From Streptomyces sannanensis (lineage in GTDB: Bacteria > Actinomycetota > Actinomycetes > Streptomycetales > Streptomycetaceae), in NCBI RefSeq assembly GCF_039536205.1, contig NZ_BAAAYL010000001.1:3286001-3350000 (forward strand): 64,000 nt of DNA, given 5' to 3'. The translations under genes and the position numbers were made by a program. The notes under the pieces were generated by a model that saw only the letters and a program-made list of their open reading frames with translations, was not told the origin of the DNA and made no database searches. Shown here piece after piece: positions 16,707 to 23,510 of this stretch; position 1 is the first letter of the stretch, and each line of letters opens with the position of its first letter.

Positions 16707-16777
16707 CTCCAGCACTCCGTCATTGTCGGACACGAAAGCCCGGCATGGATGCGCGCACACGTGGGCATACGGGATCA

Positions 16778-18172
16778 ATGACAGCATGGAAGCGCGCGCT
16801 GGGACTGATCGCCGTCGTCCTGGCGGGCGCCTGGCTGGGGCTGCTGACCGTCGGCGACGTCCGCACGCCGGTCGGCCCCATGGACGCCACCATGACGCTG
16901 CGCCCGTCGCTCTCCGGCGGGACGAAGATCGACGTGTCCCCGCTGGGCGCGCTGGAACTCGACTCCCATGTCGCGCCGGTCCGCCTCGACGTGGACGTCG
17001 ACCGGCTCGACCCGGTCCGCTCCCGGGCGCTGGTGGAACACCCCGAGCGGATCTCGGGCCTCCAGGAGGAGATCGCCCGTGACGTCCGGCACGGCACCCG
17101 CGACCTGGCCGTACGGTCCTGCGCCGCCGTCGTCGCCGGCGCCACCGCGCTCGGTCTCGTGATCTACCGCCGCCCGCGCCGCGCGCTCGCCGCGGGCGGA
17201 CTGGCGCTCGCCCTGCTGGCCGCGTCCGGTGTCAGCGCGTTCGCGACCTGGAACCCCCAATCCGTTCTGGAACCCCGCTACTCCGGGCTGCTCGGCTCGG
17301 CCCCGTCCGTCGTCGGCAACGCGCGCTCCATCGTCACCGAATTCGATGTCTACCAGAAGGAATTGGCCCGTCTGGTCACCAATGTGACCAAACTGTACGA
17401 CGCTGCCTCGACCCTTCCCGCGTACCGGCCCGACCCGGCCACCATGCGGGTGCTGCATGTCTCCGACATCCACCTCAACCCGGCCGCGTGGCACATCATC
17501 GGCTCGCTCGTGAAGCAGTACGACATCGACGTGATCGTCGACTCCGGCGACACCATGGACCACGGCAGCGCCGCCGAGAACGCCTTCCTCGACCCCATTC
17601 CCGACCTGGGCGCCCCCTACGTCTGGGTACGCGGCAACCATGACTCGCCCGATACCCAGGCCTACTTCTCACGCCTCAAGAACGTCCACGTCCTGGACGA
17701 GGGCCGGCCCGTCACCGTCGCCGGCCTCCGGGTGGCCGGCGTGGGCGACCCCCAGTTCACCCCGGACCGCTCGGTCAGGGCAGCCGGCGACAGCGCCGAA
17801 CGCGTGGCCGGCCGACGCCTCGCCTCCGCCCTGCGCGAGCAGAAGGCCGCCGGCACGCCGGTCGACATCGCGGTCGCCCACAACCCGGTGGCCGCCCGCG
17901 AAACCGACGGCCTGGTCCCACTCGCCCTCGCCGGCCACGTCCACCACCGCGAGACCCGGGTACTGCCCCTCGGCACCCGCCTGAAGGTCGAGGGCTCCAC
18001 GGGCGGCGGCGGCCTGCGCGCGCTCCAGAACCGCGAACCGGAAAAGGTCCGCACCTCGGTCCTCTACCTCGACCGGATCACCCACCGCCTCCAGGCCTGG
18101 GACGAGATCACCCTGGGCGGCCTGGGCCTGACGACGGCCGAGGTCAGCCGCCACCTCCCGGGCTCGCGCTGA
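16778..18172 (+). CDS. Membrane-anchored metallophosphoesterase
   Basis: 464 residues. There is an N-terminal membrane helix (LGLIAVVLAGAWLGLLTVG) and two more hydrophobic segments near residues 120-160. The calcineurin-like phosphoesterase domain follows, with HVSDIHLNP, DSGDTMDHG, VRGNHDSP and ALAGHVHHRET supplying the dinuclear metal ligands. The catalytic domain probably lies outside the membrane. The substrate is unknown. The start at ATG 16778 lacks a strong ribosome site; the more upstream ATG is less likely. Confidence 0.85.
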   Translation: MTAWKRALGLIAVVLAGAWLGLLTVGDVRTPVGPMDATMTLRPSLSGGTKIDVSPLGALELDSHVAPVRLDVDVDRLDPVRSRALVEHPERISGLQEEIARDVRHGTRDLAVRSCAAVVAGATALGLVIYRRPRRALAAGGLALALLAASGVSAFATWNPQSVLEPRYSGLLGSAPSVVGNARSIVTEFDVYQKELARLVTNVTKLYDAASTLPAYRPDPATMRVLHVSDIHLNPAAWHIIGSLVKQYDIDVIVDSGDTMDHGSAAENAFLDPIPDLGAPYVWVRGNHDSPDTQAYFSRLKNVHVLDEGRPVTVAGLRVAGVGDPQFTPDRSVRAAGDSAERVAGRRLASALREQKAAGTPVDIAVAHNPVAARETDGLVPLALAGHVHHRETRVLPLGTRLKVEGSTGGGGLRALQNREPEKVRTSVLYLDRITHRLQAWDEITLGGLGLTTAEVSRHLPGSR

Positions 18173-18272
18173 CGCCACGCGACCCCGTCCGGAAACCGTT
18201 TTGGCGAATCGCCCCCCATCCCATATGCTTCTCACGTCCCCGACGCGCTGAGAAGCGCCCAGGCAGGCACTA

Positions 18273-18345
18273 GCCCTCATCGTCTAGCGGCCTAGGACGC
18301 CGCCCTTTCAAGGCGGTAGCACGGGTTCGAATCCCGTTGGGGGCA
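18273..18345 (+). tRNA. tRNA-Glu (UUC)
   Basis: The acceptor GCCCTCA pairs with TGGGGGC. The anticodon loop is CTTTCAA and the TPsiC arm ACGGGTTCGAATCCCGT is intact. Confidence 0.94.
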
Positions 18346-18384
18346 CGCATCACCATGTGCGAGACTGGTTCTCGCACAATGCAA

Positions 18385-18459
18385 GGTCCTGTGGAGCAGT
18401 TTGGAGTGCTCGCCACCCTGTCAAGGTGGAGGCCGCGGGTTCAAATCCCGTCAGGACCG
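18385..18459 (+). tRNA. tRNA-Asp (GUC), copy 1
   Basis: The loop CTGTCAA gives anticodon GUC; the acceptor GGTCCTG pairs with CAGGACC. The sequence appears identical to the copy at 39885-39959. Confidence 0.94.
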
Positions 18460-18482
18460 CTTGCAGCTCGCAAGAGCTGTAT

Positions 18483-18556
18483 GGCTGGGTAGCTCAGTTG
18501 GTACGAGCGTCCGCCTGAAAAGCGGAAGGTCGCCGGTTCGACCCCGGCCCCAGCCA
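18483..18556 (+). tRNA. tRNA-Phe (GAA), AICE integration target
   Basis: GGCTGGGTAGCTCAGTTGG starts a normal cloverleaf with loop CTGAAAA. Its 3' half is supplied by the left end of the integrated element: the 49 bp from 18513 recur at 32434-32482. The gene is therefore restored by the insertion. Confidence 0.94.
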
Positions 18557-18561
18557 CAGCC
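18513..18561 (+). repeat. attL of the AICE
   Basis: A 49-bp direct repeat, identical at 32434-32482, covering the anticodon loop to the 3' end of tRNA-Phe (core AAGCGGAAGGTCGCCGGTT) plus 5 bp beyond the discriminator base. Identity is lost at 18562. Confidence 0.9.
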
Positions 18562-18574
18562 GCCCTACCAGGGC

Positions 18575-18610
18575 AAACACCCCCTCTGAGATCTCTCGAA
18601 GGGGGTGTTT
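18575..18610. terminator. Hairpin just inside attL
   Basis: AAACACCCCCT pairs with AGGGGGTGTTT around a CTGAGATCTCTCGA loop. The plus-strand T-run suggests a terminator for tRNA-Phe readthrough, or for the minus-strand integrase operon. Confidence 0.7.
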
Positions 18611-18620
18611 TCGTGTCAGC

Positions 18621-18641
18621 TACGCCAACCGGTACGCCAAC
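18621..18641. promoter_or_regulatory. Arm-type integrase binding repeats, left arm
   Basis: Two copies of TACGCCAAC at 18621 and 18633, 12 bp apart, about 60 bp inside attL. An equivalent pair with the same 12-bp spacing lies at 32341-32361 near attR. Symmetric arms around the core are expected for tyrosine integrases; the role is inferred. Confidence 0.6.
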
Positions 18642-18646
18642 GGCTC

Positions 18647-19849
18647 TCAGGAGAGGGTGTCCCCCAGCTTCCGGAGCGCCTTCCGCTGCTCATCCAGCGA
18701 CGCGTGAGCGTAGACCTTCATGGTCACGCCGATGTCGCTGTGGCCAACGATCTGCCGAACGATGTGGGGCGGCACCCCGAGATCGAGCAGCAACGAGACG
18801 GCCGAGTGCCGAAGGTCATGGAACCGGATCTCCAGGCCAAGCCGCTTGCGAAGCGGGTCCCAGCTCCGTCGGAGGTTGTCCGGCTCCAGCGGGGTACCGA
18901 TGCGGGACGTGAAGATCAGTCCGTGTTCCTTCCACTCCATGCCGGCCGCCGCTCGCTCCTGCGCTTGCCGCTCGCGGTGCCCGGTGAGCGCCTTCACCAC
19001 GACCGGCGGGAGCGGGACGGTGCGAACCGATGCCACGGTCTTGGGCTTGACCAGCCGCAGCTCTCCGTCAACGCGCTGGAGTGCCCGTTCCACGGTCAGC
19101 GCCTCTCGGTTGAAGTCCACCGCGTCCCAGCGGAGCCCCAGAATCTCGCCCCGGCGCATGCCCAGGACCAGGGCGAGCACGTAAAGCGCGTGCAGCCGGT
19201 CGTCTGCGGACTCGCGGAGCAGAAGGCGGGACTCAGCGACGCTGAGCCCCTTCCCGGTGTCGTACGAGGGCGTGGGGACCTGTACGAGCTGGGCAACGTT
19301 CCGCACGATTAGCTCCTCTCGTACGGCGTTCTGGAGCGCGTTCCGGAGTACGGCGTGGATGGACTGCACCATGCGGCGGGACAGCAGGGTCTTGCAGCAC
19401 TCTCCTGCGGCGCAGCACTGGGGCTCGGGGCGTTCCTTGTCCCAGCCGTTCTTGCAGCACTGGCACTCGGAGGCAACGCGGGCGAGCCACGTCCGGACCT
19501 CGGCGGCCCGGAGGGTGCGGATCTTCTTTCGCCCCAGTCCGGGCACGAGGTGAACGCGTGCGACGCTCTCGTACCCCTGGAAGGTCTTGGGGCGTCGGTG
19601 GACCCTGACCACGGCCGCAAGCCAGTAGGTCAGGTAGTCCTCCAGGTTCATGTTCGTGTCGGGCACCGGGATGCCCTGGTTCTCCTGCGCTTGCAGTTCG
19701 GTGATCTTCTGCCGAACCTCGTCCCGGGTCTTGCCGTAGACCGAGACGCGCTTGCGGATGCCGCTGGTGGTGGTCACGTAGACGCGGCCGTGGTAGATGC
19801 CGTCCTTGCGCTTGGTGATGCTGCCTTCGCCGTTGGCGCGCTTGGCCAT
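18647..19849 (-). CDS. int: AICE tyrosine integrase
   Basis: 400 residues. An N-terminal AP2-like arm-binding domain (GSITKRKDGIYHGRVYV) is followed by a SAM-like core domain. The catalytic domain has the first Arg in GMRRGEILGLRW, the box II HDLRHSAVSLLLDLGV, the GHSDIGVTM segment and the nucleophile in VYAHASLDEQ. A Cys-rich insertion (CQCCKNGWD, CCAAGECC) near residues 130-155 is typical of this AICE integrase group and may bind zinc. It recombines attP with the tRNA-Phe attB. The stop lies 85 bp from attL. The ATG 19849 overlaps the stop of the excisionase gene. Confidence 0.93.
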   Translation of the reverse strand: MAKRANGEGSITKRKDGIYHGRVYVTTTSGIRKRVSVYGKTRDEVRQKITELQAQENQGIPVPDTNMNLEDYLTYWLAAVVRVHRRPKTFQGYESVARVHLVPGLGRKKIRTLRAAEVRTWLARVASECQCCKNGWDKERPEPQCCAAGECCKTLLSRRMVQSIHAVLRNALQNAVREELIVRNVAQLVQVPTPSYDTGKGLSVAESRLLLRESADDRLHALYVLALVLGMRRGEILGLRWDAVDFNREALTVERALQRVDGELRLVKPKTVASVRTVPLPPVVVKALTGHRERQAQERAAAGMEWKEHGLIFTSRIGTPLEPDNLRRSWDPLRKRLGLEIRFHDLRHSAVSLLLDLGVPPHIVRQIVGHSDIGVTMKVYAHASLDEQRKALRKLGDTLS

Positions 19850-20046
19850 CAGTCGTTGTCTCCCAACTTGCTCTGGATGTAGGCGTGCAGGGCGTCGGCC
19901 GGAACCCGGCGGGCACGGCCGATGGTGATGCTCTGGAGCTGCTTGGACCTGATGAGGTCGTAGACCTTGAAGCGGCTCAGGCGGAGCGCACTCATGACCT
20001 CGGGGACCGTGAGCGCCTGATGGCTCGGGGGCATGGCGGTGCTCAT
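19849..20046 (-). CDS. xis: Excisionase / MerR-like helix-turn-helix protein
   Basis: 65 residues. ALTVPEVMSALRLSRFKVYDLIRSKQLQSITIGRARRVP is the winged HTH of the excisionase-type (helix_turn_helix_17) family. The ATG 20046 follows AGAGGAGG by 7 nt. It overlaps the integrase start by one base, as is usual for xis-int pairs. It should bend att DNA and direct excision. Confidence 0.88.
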   Translation of the reverse strand: MSTAMPPSHQALTVPEVMSALRLSRFKVYDLIRSKQLQSITIGRARRVPADALHAYIQSKLGDND

Positions 20047-20090
20047 GCGGGGCCTCCTCTGGGGGCGGGTCTTCGGGGGGCCTCTCTGAG

Positions 20091-20285
20091 GGCCGCTACT
20101 TCCGCTACCGCCGCTACCTCGCAGGTGAGAGGCCTGTTCGAGGTAGCGGGAAGGGGTAGCGGTAGCGGATAGGTAGCGGCTGCCGTGGCCGGTTGCCGCT
20201 ACCCCGTTTGTGCTGGTCAGACAGTGTTTTCGATGCCGGGTAGCGGAGGTAGCGGACTTTCCGGGGGTGGGGGGCAGTAGCGGGC
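20091..20285. repeat. Iteron-like GGTAGCGG cluster
   Basis: The core GTAGCGG occurs at least seven times on the plus strand (for example at 20143, 20157, 20163, 20173, 20240, 20249 and 20277) and four times inverted as CCGCTAC (20094, 20103, 20112 and 20197). The cluster fills the gap between xis and the replication gene and runs into the 3' end of the latter. It is a candidate replication origin or protein-binding locus. Confidence 0.6.
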
Positions 20286-21377
20286 CCACGCGTCCCGGAG
20301 ATCGATGGTGCAGTAGCCCTTGAGGACGCTTCCGGCGGTCTTGATGTTGCGGGAGGCGATGGGCTCGTTGTCGACCGTCATGTACTCGGCGAGCATCCGC
20401 GACAGCCGCCTGTTGTCGAGCGGCTTGCCGTGCAGGTCGGCCCACGGGGCGTCATCGAGGGCATTGAGCCGGTCCAGGATGGCGACGGTGGGGAGGCGGT
20501 CGATGCCGACCATGACGTGATCACGAAGATCCGTCAGCAGCCGAATGCCGAGGCTGCCTCTGTCGTTGGCCTTGGACGCGGTCACGAGCGTGACGCATGC
20601 CTCGCGGGCTCGGGTGGGCCAGTCGCCGCCGGCCACGTCGGCGATGGCGAGCAGGGGTTCCCACACGTCGGCCGGCCGGTCGGTGACGCCGTCGGGCATG
20701 TCGGGCCAGGCGCCCATGACGAACCCGCGGGCGTGTTCGGCCCATTGGGCAAGTCGGTCGCGGAGCTTGTGTCCCTCGGCCTCGTGGATGCGGGCGCGGA
20801 AGGCTTCTACCTTCTCGTTCCGGGCCCTGCGCCGCATGCGGATGATGACGGAGCGGGTCATGATCGTGTCGGGCAGGTTGCCGAGTCCGGCAACCGCGAC
20901 CCCGCAGTACGAGGGGAAGGCCTGCACGGTCTGGTTGCCGCCGTCGCCGATGCAGCGGTAGGTGACCCCGGTACGGCGGTGCCCGGCGTTGAGGAATCCG
21001 CGCAGCTCCTCGTTGTCCCCCGCCTTCGGGCCGAAGATCGTGTCGATTTCGTCGAACAGGATCGTGGGCCGCCCGCTGGGGTTGGAGACGGAGCGGAACA
21101 GGGCAGCGGCAGACGCGTTGACGGCCGTCATCGGCGCGGGCACGAGGGTTTCCACGACTTCCAGGGCCCGTGACTTCCCGGACCCCGGTTCCGGGGACAG
21201 GAAGGCCAGGCGGGGTGTGGAATCGAAGCAGTCGAGCAGGTGGGCGTGTGCGTCCCACAGGGCGACCGCCACGTACGCGGCCTCGGTGGGGAAGACGTTG
21301 AAGCGGCGGTGGAAGGCTTCCACGTCGTCGAGCAGGGCCGCGCCGTCCTCGGGCGTCTGTTGTGTCGGGTTGGTCAT
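20217..21377 (-). CDS. DUF3631-type AICE replication protein (ATPase-like)
   Basis: 386 residues from ATG 21377. PEPGSGKSRALE (residues 73-84) is a Walker A-like P-loop and PTILFDEIDTIFG is a Walker B, followed by a conserved IADVAGGDWPTRAREA segment and the C-terminal RLSRMLAEYMTV domain that typifies DUF3631. Such proteins accompany primase-polymerases in AICE and phage replication modules and likely act as helicase-like initiators. The start overlaps the upstream gene's stop (ATGA). Confidence 0.8.
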   Translation of the reverse strand: MTNPTQQTPEDGAALLDDVEAFHRRFNVFPTEAAYVAVALWDAHAHLLDCFDSTPRLAFLSPEPGSGKSRALEVVETLVPAPMTAVNASAAALFRSVSNPSGRPTILFDEIDTIFGPKAGDNEELRGFLNAGHRRTGVTYRCIGDGGNQTVQAFPSYCGVAVAGLGNLPDTIMTRSVIIRMRRRARNEKVEAFRARIHEAEGHKLRDRLAQWAEHARGFVMGAWPDMPDGVTDRPADVWEPLLAIADVAGGDWPTRAREACVTLVTASKANDRGSLGIRLLTDLRDHVMVGIDRLPTVAILDRLNALDDAPWADLHGKPLDNRRLSRMLAEYMTVDNEPIASRNIKTAGSVLKGYCTIDLRDAWARYCPPPPESPLPPLPGIENTV

Positions 21378-21730
21378 GCGGCGGTCCTGCCTTCCTGGGG
21401 GTTGCGCAGCGGGCATACGTCGCGGTGGGCGGTGTGGGCGTCGATGAGCATCAGGACCTTGCGCCGGCCGACCGCGCTGCGGTCGTGCCCGCAGGCACAC
21501 CGCGAAGTCGCAGTCGGTACGGCGCCCTTGGGCGCGCAGACGTGCAGCCACGCGACTGGGTACCGGCCGTCGCCCTGCTGCGGGTCAGAACGAAGAGCTG
21601 AAAGGACGCCCTGACGGGCGACGCCCTTCGGCGCGCCCACGGCGGACCGGGGCGGGTCCTGTACGGCGTCCTGCGGCCGGTTGGTGGCTTCGGTGGAGCA
21701 TTCCAGGCGGGGGGAGCGGCGGGGGCTCAT
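21374..21730 (-). CDS. Small hypothetical protein in the replication operon
   Basis: 118 residues with four-base overlaps (ATGA) at both ends with its neighbours, so it is clearly part of the operon. A Cys/His set (CACGHDRS, AHTAHRDVCPL) suggests a small zinc site. The N-terminal half is polar and low in structure. I do not recognise a family. Confidence 0.6.
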   Translation of the reverse strand: MSPRRSPRLECSTEATNRPQDAVQDPPRSAVGAPKGVARQGVLSALRSDPQQGDGRYPVAWLHVCAPKGAVPTATSRCACGHDRSAVGRRKVLMLIDAHTAHRDVCPLRNPQEGRTAA

Positions 21731-22617
21731 ACCGCCTCCCGGGGCCGGGCCGTTCGGGCGGACCAGTCCAGGGCGCTGCGCACGGTGGTGCGGCACTCGG
21801 CTGGCGGCAGTCCGATCGACTCCCCCGCCCCCTGGAATGCCTCCTCCACCACGTGCCGGGGGATGTCGCCCCACGCGACGAACCGCCCCACCTTGCAGGC
21901 GGACTTGTACAGCGTTGCGTTGCGCTGCCCCTCCAGCGCGGCCAGGACAGCCGCGCACTCCCGCTCCAGGGCCACCTGGGCGACGCGGGAGCCGTTGCGG
22001 GCCCACGCGATGGGCTGCGGCACGGTGGGCGCGGCCGGGGACTGGAGCAGGGCACCGAGCCACGTGGGCAGTTCGGCCACCGGAGCGGGGTCGGTCACCT
22101 CGTACGCTCCGGCCGCGGTGATGCTGCCGGGGGCGACGACGTACCCGCCCCACGCCCGGGTGTCGATTTTCTTCGCGAGGCGTCCGGCGCTGGACTTCAG
22201 ACGTGCCCTGGACGGGACGGTGAAGTACAGGTGTTCTCCGCCGCTGGGGGTCCGCACGCGGTAGGTGGTGGGGACGGCCTGCCCGGCGCGCTCGCAGAGC
22301 GCCTTGAAAGAGGCGGCGCCGTCAGGCGTCCTTTCATCGTCTTTCGGTTTGAGCGTGTCCAGGTCCACCACCAGCAGCCCGGCCGGGCCGGTGGCGATGG
22401 CCACGTTGTACGGCCGTGCCATCCAGGCGGCGCAGATCAGGTCCGGGTCGGTGGTGGCGCGCTGCTCGGGGTAGCGGTGCCCGGTGGCGCAGCGGCCAGT
22501 GCCAGGGCAGCGCTCCTCCGCGTGCCCGGCCGGGCGCTTGCCGCCGGGCCGCAGGGGGAAGACTGGCCAGCCGCGTGCGGCGGCCTTCAGAGCGGCCTGA
22601 AGCAGAGGGCTGTTCAT
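21727..22617 (-). CDS. Bifunctional primase/polymerase (Prim-Pol domain)
   Basis: 296 residues. ALKAAARGWPVFPLRPGGKRP is the characteristic opening of the prim-pol family; LLVVDLDTLK carries the catalytic acidic pair, and GGEHLYFTVPS and GGYVVAPGS the conserved His and glycine loops. It probably initiates AICE replication and extends primers. It is tightly coupled to downstream genes and overlaps a 25-codon ORF upstream. Confidence 0.88.
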   Translation of the reverse strand: MNSPLLQAALKAAARGWPVFPLRPGGKRPAGHAEERCPGTGRCATGHRYPEQRATTDPDLICAAWMARPYNVAIATGPAGLLVVDLDTLKPKDDERTPDGAASFKALCERAGQAVPTTYRVRTPSGGEHLYFTVPSRARLKSSAGRLAKKIDTRAWGGYVVAPGSITAAGAYEVTDPAPVAELPTWLGALLQSPAAPTVPQPIAWARNGSRVAQVALERECAAVLAALEGQRNATLYKSACKVGRFVAWGDIPRHVVEEAFQGAGESIGLPPAECRTTVRSALDWSARTARPREAV

Positions 22618-22691
22618 GCGGCGGTCCTCCCTTCCAGGGCGTCGAGCAGGCGGGGCCTGCGCGACCGCCCGATAGGGGCAGGTTGGGTCAT
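22614..22691 (-). CDS. Small 25-codon ORF before the primase gene
   Basis: The ATG at 22691 opens a short basic peptide (MTQPAPIGRSRRPRLLDALE...) whose TGA overlaps the primase ATG. It has a plausible ribosome site (GGAG upstream on the minus strand). It may serve only to couple translation. I cannot assign a function. Confidence 0.35.
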   Translation of the reverse strand: MTQPAPIGRSRRPRLLDALEGRTAA

Positions 22692-22776
22692 GCTGGAGGT
22701 CTCCAGTTCTCTTGAGATGGGTGCTGGAGGTGAGGGCGGCCCGGTCTTTGGCGAGAGGGGGCCGCCCTTGGCGTTG

Positions 22777-23298
22777 TCAGCGGTGCAGTTCGTTGCGGGT
22801 ACGCGCGATCAGCCCGTATGCAGGAGCGGTGATCGTGTTGTTCTCCTGCCGGACGGGCCCGGCGTAGTGGTGGTGGGTTTCGGTGTGGGTGGCCTTGATC
22901 GAGCGCACAGCCGAGCCGACCGCGGCGGCAACGGCCGCGACGGCGGCGATCGGGAGGGTGACGAACAGGACGCTGGTCAGGGTCACGGCGGCGAATCCTT
23001 GGCAGGCGAGCCAGATCCCGCACCCCAGCCCGACGCATCCGGCGCCGACGCCGATACCGACGACGGCGGTCCCGGCAGCCCAGGCCGGCACGATGCGGCT
23101 GTCGGGCTGGGGAACGGGCGGGGTGGTGCCGTAGGCGGGCAGCGGGGACGTGTCGCGGTAGGCGGTCGGCATCTGCAGCACGGGCCGGTACGCCTCGGTG
23201 ATGATCCGGTGGGCCTCCACGGTGGCTTCGGCGTCGCTCATCCGCAGGTGCGGGTGGATGGGGTCGGGGGTGCTCTCGGCAGGCGTGTTCGGGTGCAC
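22777..23298 (-). CDS. Membrane protein of the AICE transfer region (Spd-like)
   Basis: 173 residues from a GTG. Two adjacent hydrophobic helices (GTAVVGIGVGAGCVGLGCGIWLACQ-type at about residues 76-100, then SVLFVTLPIAAVAAVAAAVG) follow a polar N-terminus. The C-terminus carries the ETHHHYAGPVRQENNT motif typical of small AICE membrane proteins. It may help plasmid spread between hyphal compartments; no enzymatic domain is seen. Confidence 0.6.
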   Translation of the reverse strand: MHPNTPAESTPDPIHPHLRMSDAEATVEAHRIITEAYRPVLQMPTAYRDTSPLPAYGTTPPVPQPDSRIVPAWAAGTAVVGIGVGAGCVGLGCGIWLACQGFAAVTLTSVLFVTLPIAAVAAVAAAVGSAVRSIKATHTETHHHYAGPVRQENNTITAPAYGLIARTRNELHR

Positions 23299-23357
23299 AA
23301 CGGGGTCCCTTCAACGCGGCGGGCAGCACCCCGAATCAGGGGTGCTGCCCGGCCCGT

Positions 23358-23510
23358 AGCTTGTCGTGTCGCTTGTCGTCTGGCTTGTCGTGCGGCTTGT
23401 CGCTTGTCTTGTCTTGTCGCTTGTCGCCTTGCAGGTCACAAGCCGTTTTCGGGCTTCCAGGACCCGCCAGAGGGCTTGTGTGTGGGCGGTGGCGACAAGC
23501 GACAAGCGAT
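23358..23510. repeat. clt-like array of CTTGTC repeats
   Basis: About eight direct copies of CTTGTC, mostly as GCTTGTCG, between 23358 and 23436, with two inverted copies (GACAAGCGACAAGCG) at about 23493-23507, ending next to the traB stop codon. TraB translocases recognise short 8-bp repeats in the clt locus, typically near traB. This is the best candidate for that locus here; the assignment is inferred from position and repeat structure. Confidence 0.6.

Noticed and set aside
16365..16720. Fluoride riboswitch ahead of the crcB pair
   Set aside because: The genes overlap and no recognisable riboswitch sequence is seen before the zincin start.
16362..16787. Longer start of the zincin gene at 16787
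   Set aside because: The MTREEFEEL start with GGAG spacing is the family N-terminus; the extra 27 residues have no conserved character.
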